Assembly (NCBI GenBank): GCA_004151065.3 | Contig: NWUY0300016017.1 | Span: forward strand, 18,769 to 41,239 | Reading direction: 5' to 3' | DNA length: 22,471 nucleotides | Source: Larix sibirica | Taxonomy: Eukaryota > Streptophyta > Pinopsida > Pinales > Pinaceae | In this document: one piece after another, positions 18,661-22,471 of the stretch | Numbering within the stretch: the stretch's first letter is position 1 | Layout: each line of letters starts with the position of its first letter | Made by a program: the position numbers and the translations under genes | The notes under the pieces: generated by a model | Databases searched by the model: none | What the model saw: only the letters and a program-made list of their open reading frames with translations | What the model was told of the DNA's origin: nothing

Positions 18661-20677
18661 ATTAAGGAATACAAAAGACTCGATCCCCCTATTATTATTG
18701 GTTCGAAGTTAGAGATTATTGTTAACTTGTTGGTTAAACATGATAAGTTTTCATTCACTAGAGTCCCTAACCACCCTCCTACCAAATTCTCAGTCCAAAT
18801 CATTGATATAGATGAGGAGAAATCAACTGAAGAGATGTTTCCCACTAATATTGCTCATGAATCCTTAGAACTTGTACCCATGTCAACTCAAATTAAGGAT
18901 ATTACAAGTGTCCCATATACTACCTTGGCCATAGTCTCCCACAAAATTTCATCAAAAGTAAATGATCAGTTGACTGAAGAATCTAACAACTAGTCTCGTC
19001 ATGATCCTTTGGACTCTCATCCCACTACCCCACCTACTTAGGATTTGTCCCAATCTTATCCTATGGATCAAACAGAGTCACAAGTTCAAGGTTACCCTAA
19101 TATTCCATAGTTTCCCCCTGTTCCTGAGAAATCCAAACCCATGGAGGTTGATACTATTCCTCCAACCAATGATAGTGATGGGTAGACCTCATAGTTCGAA
19201 AACACTCTCCCTTCGACTCAAACCTCCTAGTATGAGTTGGAAATTGTACCCTCCTCTTCCTTTCAATAGATCAAGTTAATCCTCATGTTCATGATGTGAT
19301 AATCCAAGGTTAATTGGTTGCTTCTAAAGAGTCTAACTCTATCATGTCATGTATTGGTCCGATAGTCTTGTATGCTCAAGAAAGTGCGGATTTTGGGGAA
19401 GATGTAGTAGTTTCTTTAGGAGACTAAATTTTTAGTAAGAAGCATAAATCAATTATTAAAAGGGGAAACAAAAGATCCATATTGGAGAATCTGTTAGTGT
19501 ACCTCTTGAGAAACAAATTATTTGTAGGTAAGATTTAATGGATGTGTAGAAAGAGGCTTTTGAAACAGATGCTTCCATGGGAGCATTTGCATGAGCTAAC
19601 TTTCATTCTATCTCCAATTTGAATAGACTGATAGATGAGGAGCAAGCCAAGGTAGCTTCTCTGCAGGCTAAAACTATTTCCCTCCATGAAGAATTTGCTA
19701 GATAGATTGATGATCTCAAGATGAAACATCGAATGGATCTCAATGCTGCATTGGAATGTTTGGACTTGGTCGTTGATGAGAAGATAAAGGCAGAGGAGAT
19801 GATTGTTGAGCATAATAGCCAAATCCGAGACCTGCAACAGAGCATCCAATAGCTCTTTTTTCAAGCCACTTATGGTTTATCATTCAAGCTAACATTGGAT
19901 GCATTTAAAATGGAAACTTTAGCTATGAATGGAGATTATAGGGAAGTTAAAAGAATATTTTCCTCCAAGACGAATGACTTGCTAGATGATTTCAATGTCT
20001 TTGTTCACCTTTTTTATTTGGTGAATGAACAAAGGGAGGAGAAAAATATTTTTGACAGAGCCTTTGAATAGTTAGTTGATTGGTTAACTTTCATACATAA
20101 TTTTCCTAAAACATTACCAATATTATATGCGAAGCAATAAAATAGGGACATTTCCATTAAATCTTGGAACTTTGTATGTGATGAAGTCATAGAGTTGGTG
20201 GAAAAAGGACAAAATATTTGCAGCAGGTTTTGGGAAGAGATCGATAATTTACTTTAAGAAATGGGCATGCATATTTTGGAGTAGTTGGAAAATGAAATAC
20301 CTTCAAGGCTCAGTAGTAATGATGTTTATCAAATTAGAGATAACTCAATTGAACAAATCAAATCCCTTGGCCAACTTGATCTACCAAAAATGAAGTTGTT
20401 CATTTCTCACCCAATTTCCATGAAGACGCATGTCACCGACTTCCTTCATAGCTGAAGCAAATTTAGGTAGAAGGATATTTGTTCATTCATTTGTGAGGCA
20501 AAAATTCATTTGGACCATGTGATTTATAATGATGTTGCTTGTATGCTTGAAGTGCATGACTAGTGGAGATACTATCTAGCTAATGTTAGCCATACTATTT
20601 AGATCTCTTTAGGTTTTAGGAGATCAATTGCTTAATTTGTGGAACAGACTTATCCACTTGTTACTATTTATATGTAA
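18616..20677 (+). pseudogene. Unrecognised large gene, acidic middle and coiled-coil C-terminal half (decayed)
   Basis: The coding continues after a frameshift near 18640: 18616-19267 is rich in Pro, Ser, Thr and Glu (FSVQIIDIDEEKSTEEM, PMDQTESQVQ, PEKSKPMEVDTIPP), with seven in-frame TAGs. 19269-19470 returns to the first frame (VNPHVHDVIIQG, IVLYAQESADFGEDVV). From about 19475 a third frame runs to a TAA at 20675. It holds a heptad-rich stretch at about 19610-19860 (LIDEEQAKVASLQAKTISL, EEMIVEHNSQIRDLQQ) and a helical tail (LYAKQ, VIELVEKGQNICSRFWEEI, LDLPKMKLFISHPI). Stops in this part include eight TAG, four TAA and two TGA. The order globular, acidic linker, coiled coil suggests a structural or DNA-associated protein, but this is a guess. 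Confidence 0.7.
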
Positions 20678-21234
20678 TTTCTTGTAATTGAAAGGGAGGC
20701 TTGATATGGATCTGTCCCTGGTGAAAATTTATTTGCGTCAGACAATGAAGAGTAGATGATGACTTCTTTTGAAAACTCTGTAAATTTATTTGGAGCAACA
20801 AATGAATATCAAAGGTTTTCCTTCATGATGGCCATGGTTGATTGAGTAACATTTGAATGCTTTTCATTTTTTCTTAATCCAGCTTTGTGGTCAATTATCT
20901 TTAATTATTTAAGATCTGGAATTTCAGTCAAGAGTACAAAATGTTCCCATCTTTGCATTACAATGGCTATGGTTTAATTAGATGACTCTTCATTAACTCT
21001 GATACCAGTTAGATTTAGATGTGTTGTGCATAGGGTCTCTTGGATTTATTCATAACTCTTGTTCTAACATGGTTAGTTTCTTTTCAAAGTTATAGGATTT
21101 CGAAATTGTTTATTCAACATCTTTGATTTATTAATCTTGTCTAACAATTGTTAATCGTTTGTAACTTTTATTTTTATTTGGAATTTGTTTCAAAGGAATT
21201 ATCATAGAATTAATAATTTTCTACTATTCCATAG
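20678..21234. other. AT-rich gene-free stretch downstream of the unknown gene
   Basis: No reading frame is supported. It may include the 3' untranslated part of the preceding gene. One short site resembling a retrotransposon primer-binding site is listed separately; the second copy of the 180-bp-based array begins at its right edge. Confidence 0.5.
20997..21007 (-). other. Primer-binding-site-like motif (initiator tRNA-Met type)
   Basis: On the minus strand the 11 bases TGGTATCAGAG match the first 11 of the 12-base site complementary to plant initiator tRNA-Met used by many LTR retrotransposons; the twelfth base is T rather than C. No LTR boundary or gag-pol sequence is visible beside it on the matching strand, so it is either an isolated relic or chance. 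Confidence 0.35.
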
Positions 21235-22471
21235 ACATATATCTTTATTGGTTTGAGGCCTCATTCATGGTCCTCGATTCTTAGAATCTATGTTTTAGTA
21301 CTAATGTCAAAGTTTCATTGACTAACCTTTGTACAAACCTTCAAACAAATAGCTAGTTCTCTAAAATCCCTAATGATATTCCCACTAATATGAAAATAAT
21401 CCCAATGGGAGGTCATGCATGTTGGTTCAGGGTGTTTTTCTTGTCCCTCAATGTAGAAAATACTCCTTTAGGGTGTAAGGTGTATTTTTCTTCCCTCCAC
21501 CATGTTGAGAACAATGCGACCCATACCTTGTGCTTGAAAATTTTAATGGAGATTATAACCCCATTTGGAGGCTAAATATCCCATTTGGACGTCATGTGTT
21601 TTGTTATAAGGCATTTCTCTTAGGCATGGATTCCTATCATCCTCATTTAATACTTAAGAACTGGTTTTTCTCCTTCAACCATCTTCAAGATCCCCATACA
21701 CATACCTAACATTCAAAACATCATAATATCACTAATTACTAATTCCATTAGATCTAAGGTGGGTATGGGCTCTATTATACCTATACCTAGTGCTCAAAAA
21801 ATGCTAATGAAACAAATATACCTAGTTTGAGGGAAAATATGCATTTAAGGGGTAATTTGTTGTGGTTCAAGATATCATTCTTTTCCCCAAATGCCTAAAG
21901 GATTCCTTTACTATCAAAGGCATAAGTTTCATCCCATGACCATTTTGAAAGCCTCAAGACCCATAACTAGTGCCAAAAACCTAATAATGGTAGCAATATC
22001 CTTTATTGGAGGCCAAGGATTCCTTGGAAAGGTACCTTTTGGTTTCATTCTTTGATCATAAAAGATCCCAGTGGTGCCCATATGCTCACTCAAAGGCCAA
22101 AGATCACCATAAGAGGTAATTTATGGTGTTTTGAGGTGTCATTCATGGAACTTGATCTATAGAAGTTTCCTTTAGAGACTAATGCATGTATTCCTCAATT
22201 GACCATGGTTAATGCTCATACCTCCATGCCTAGTTCTCAAAAAATTCGAATGGTGCCCATATCCTCACTTGGAGGCCAAGGTGGCATTATTTTCCATGGA
22301 TAATTAGAAGCTTTAGTTAGGGCTTCATGCTTGATTTTACTCCCTCAAACATGTTCAAGGATAAATGGATCTTGAAGTCATTGCTAAAAAACTTCTAATG
22401 GGTCCTGTATCCATGGAAAATTTTAGGGGCTAATCTTAGCCCATGGGCTAAATTTAGGGGTTTTAAATTTT
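21235..22471. repeat. Second copy of the 180-bp-based array, collinear with 8061-9200
   Basis: Same orientation and order as the left array. Anchor blocks at 21373, 21546, 21725, 21807, 21987, 22071 and 22250 lie at a nearly constant offset (about 13,150-13,190) from 8186, 8364, 8544, 8619, 8798, 8918 and 9101. The offset drops by about 36 after 21987, which shows a deletion between 21987 and 22071. Beyond about 22347 it follows 7650-7740 of the left array and runs to the window edge. Divergence is visible at many positions, so the copies are old. No protein is encoded; the open frame at 21390-21575 is incidental. Confidence 0.82.

Noticed and set aside
17043-20677. Reassigned TAG codon (TAG read as Gln), as in some ulvophyte algae and ciliates
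   Set aside because: The intact 812-codon PPR gene in the same window uses CAG and CAA for Gln and contains no in-frame TAG or TAA. The unknown gene also has frameshifts, TAA and TGA stops. Decay explains it better.
8061-22347. Standard LTR retrotransposon with the array copies as LTRs
   Set aside because: No primer-binding site follows the left copy, there are no gag-pol motifs inside, the left copy sits inside a longer tandem array, and no TG...CA ends are visible. Kept only as a weak hypothesis in the findings.
1-22471. tRNA or rRNA genes
   Set aside because: I saw no convincing B-box with a matching cloverleaf and no rRNA core sequence by eye; a covariance-model search was not possible.

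Overview
The window is nuclear DNA of a land plant. The evidence is an intronless PLS-type pentatricopeptide repeat (PPR) gene and plant L1-type LINEs whose ORF2 ends in an RNase H domain. Old, decayed transposons and long gene-free stretches dominate, which fits a large repeat-rich genome, possibly a gymnosperm; that placement is an inference from texture only. Two single N bases (121, 2289) mark assembly uncertainty.

Layout, left to right. (1) 1-2400: remains of a plus-strand LINE (RT C-terminal part, zf-RVT, RNase H), with a 120-bp duplicated piece abutting an N at its start. (2) 3163-5601: the only intact protein gene, an 812-residue PLS-E PPR protein probably acting in organelle RNA editing. 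Its ancestral DYW deaminase tail is still readable as a relic to 5949, broken by a stop and frameshifts. (3) 7008-9200: a degenerate tandem array with a subunit of about 180 bp arranged in a higher-order period of about 1540 bp. (4) 9206-16952: AT-rich DNA split by a minus-strand, apparently full-length LINE (9939-16455) with a perfect 13-bp target-site duplication, a poly(A) end, a DUF4283/zinc-knuckle ORF1 and an EN-RT-zf-RVT-RNase H ORF2, all inactivated. (5) 16953-20677: one very long decayed plus-strand coding sequence of about 1200 codons that I do not recognise. It is read in three frames and interrupted by 30 stops, 21 of them TAG. A possible 5'-UTR intron precedes a strong Kozak ATG. 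(6) 21235-22471: a second, collinear direct copy of the array of item 3.

Only the PPR gene looks functional. Removing the LINE gives an older locus in which the unknown gene lies between two direct copies of the 180-bp-based array, about 5.5 kb apart. This array-gene-array unit is the best candidate for something undescribed, possibly a large unclassified mobile or amplified element. The stop-codon spectrum of both the unknown gene and LINE ORF1 suggests decay by cytosine deamination in silenced, methylated DNA. No tRNA, rRNA or CRISPR array was seen.
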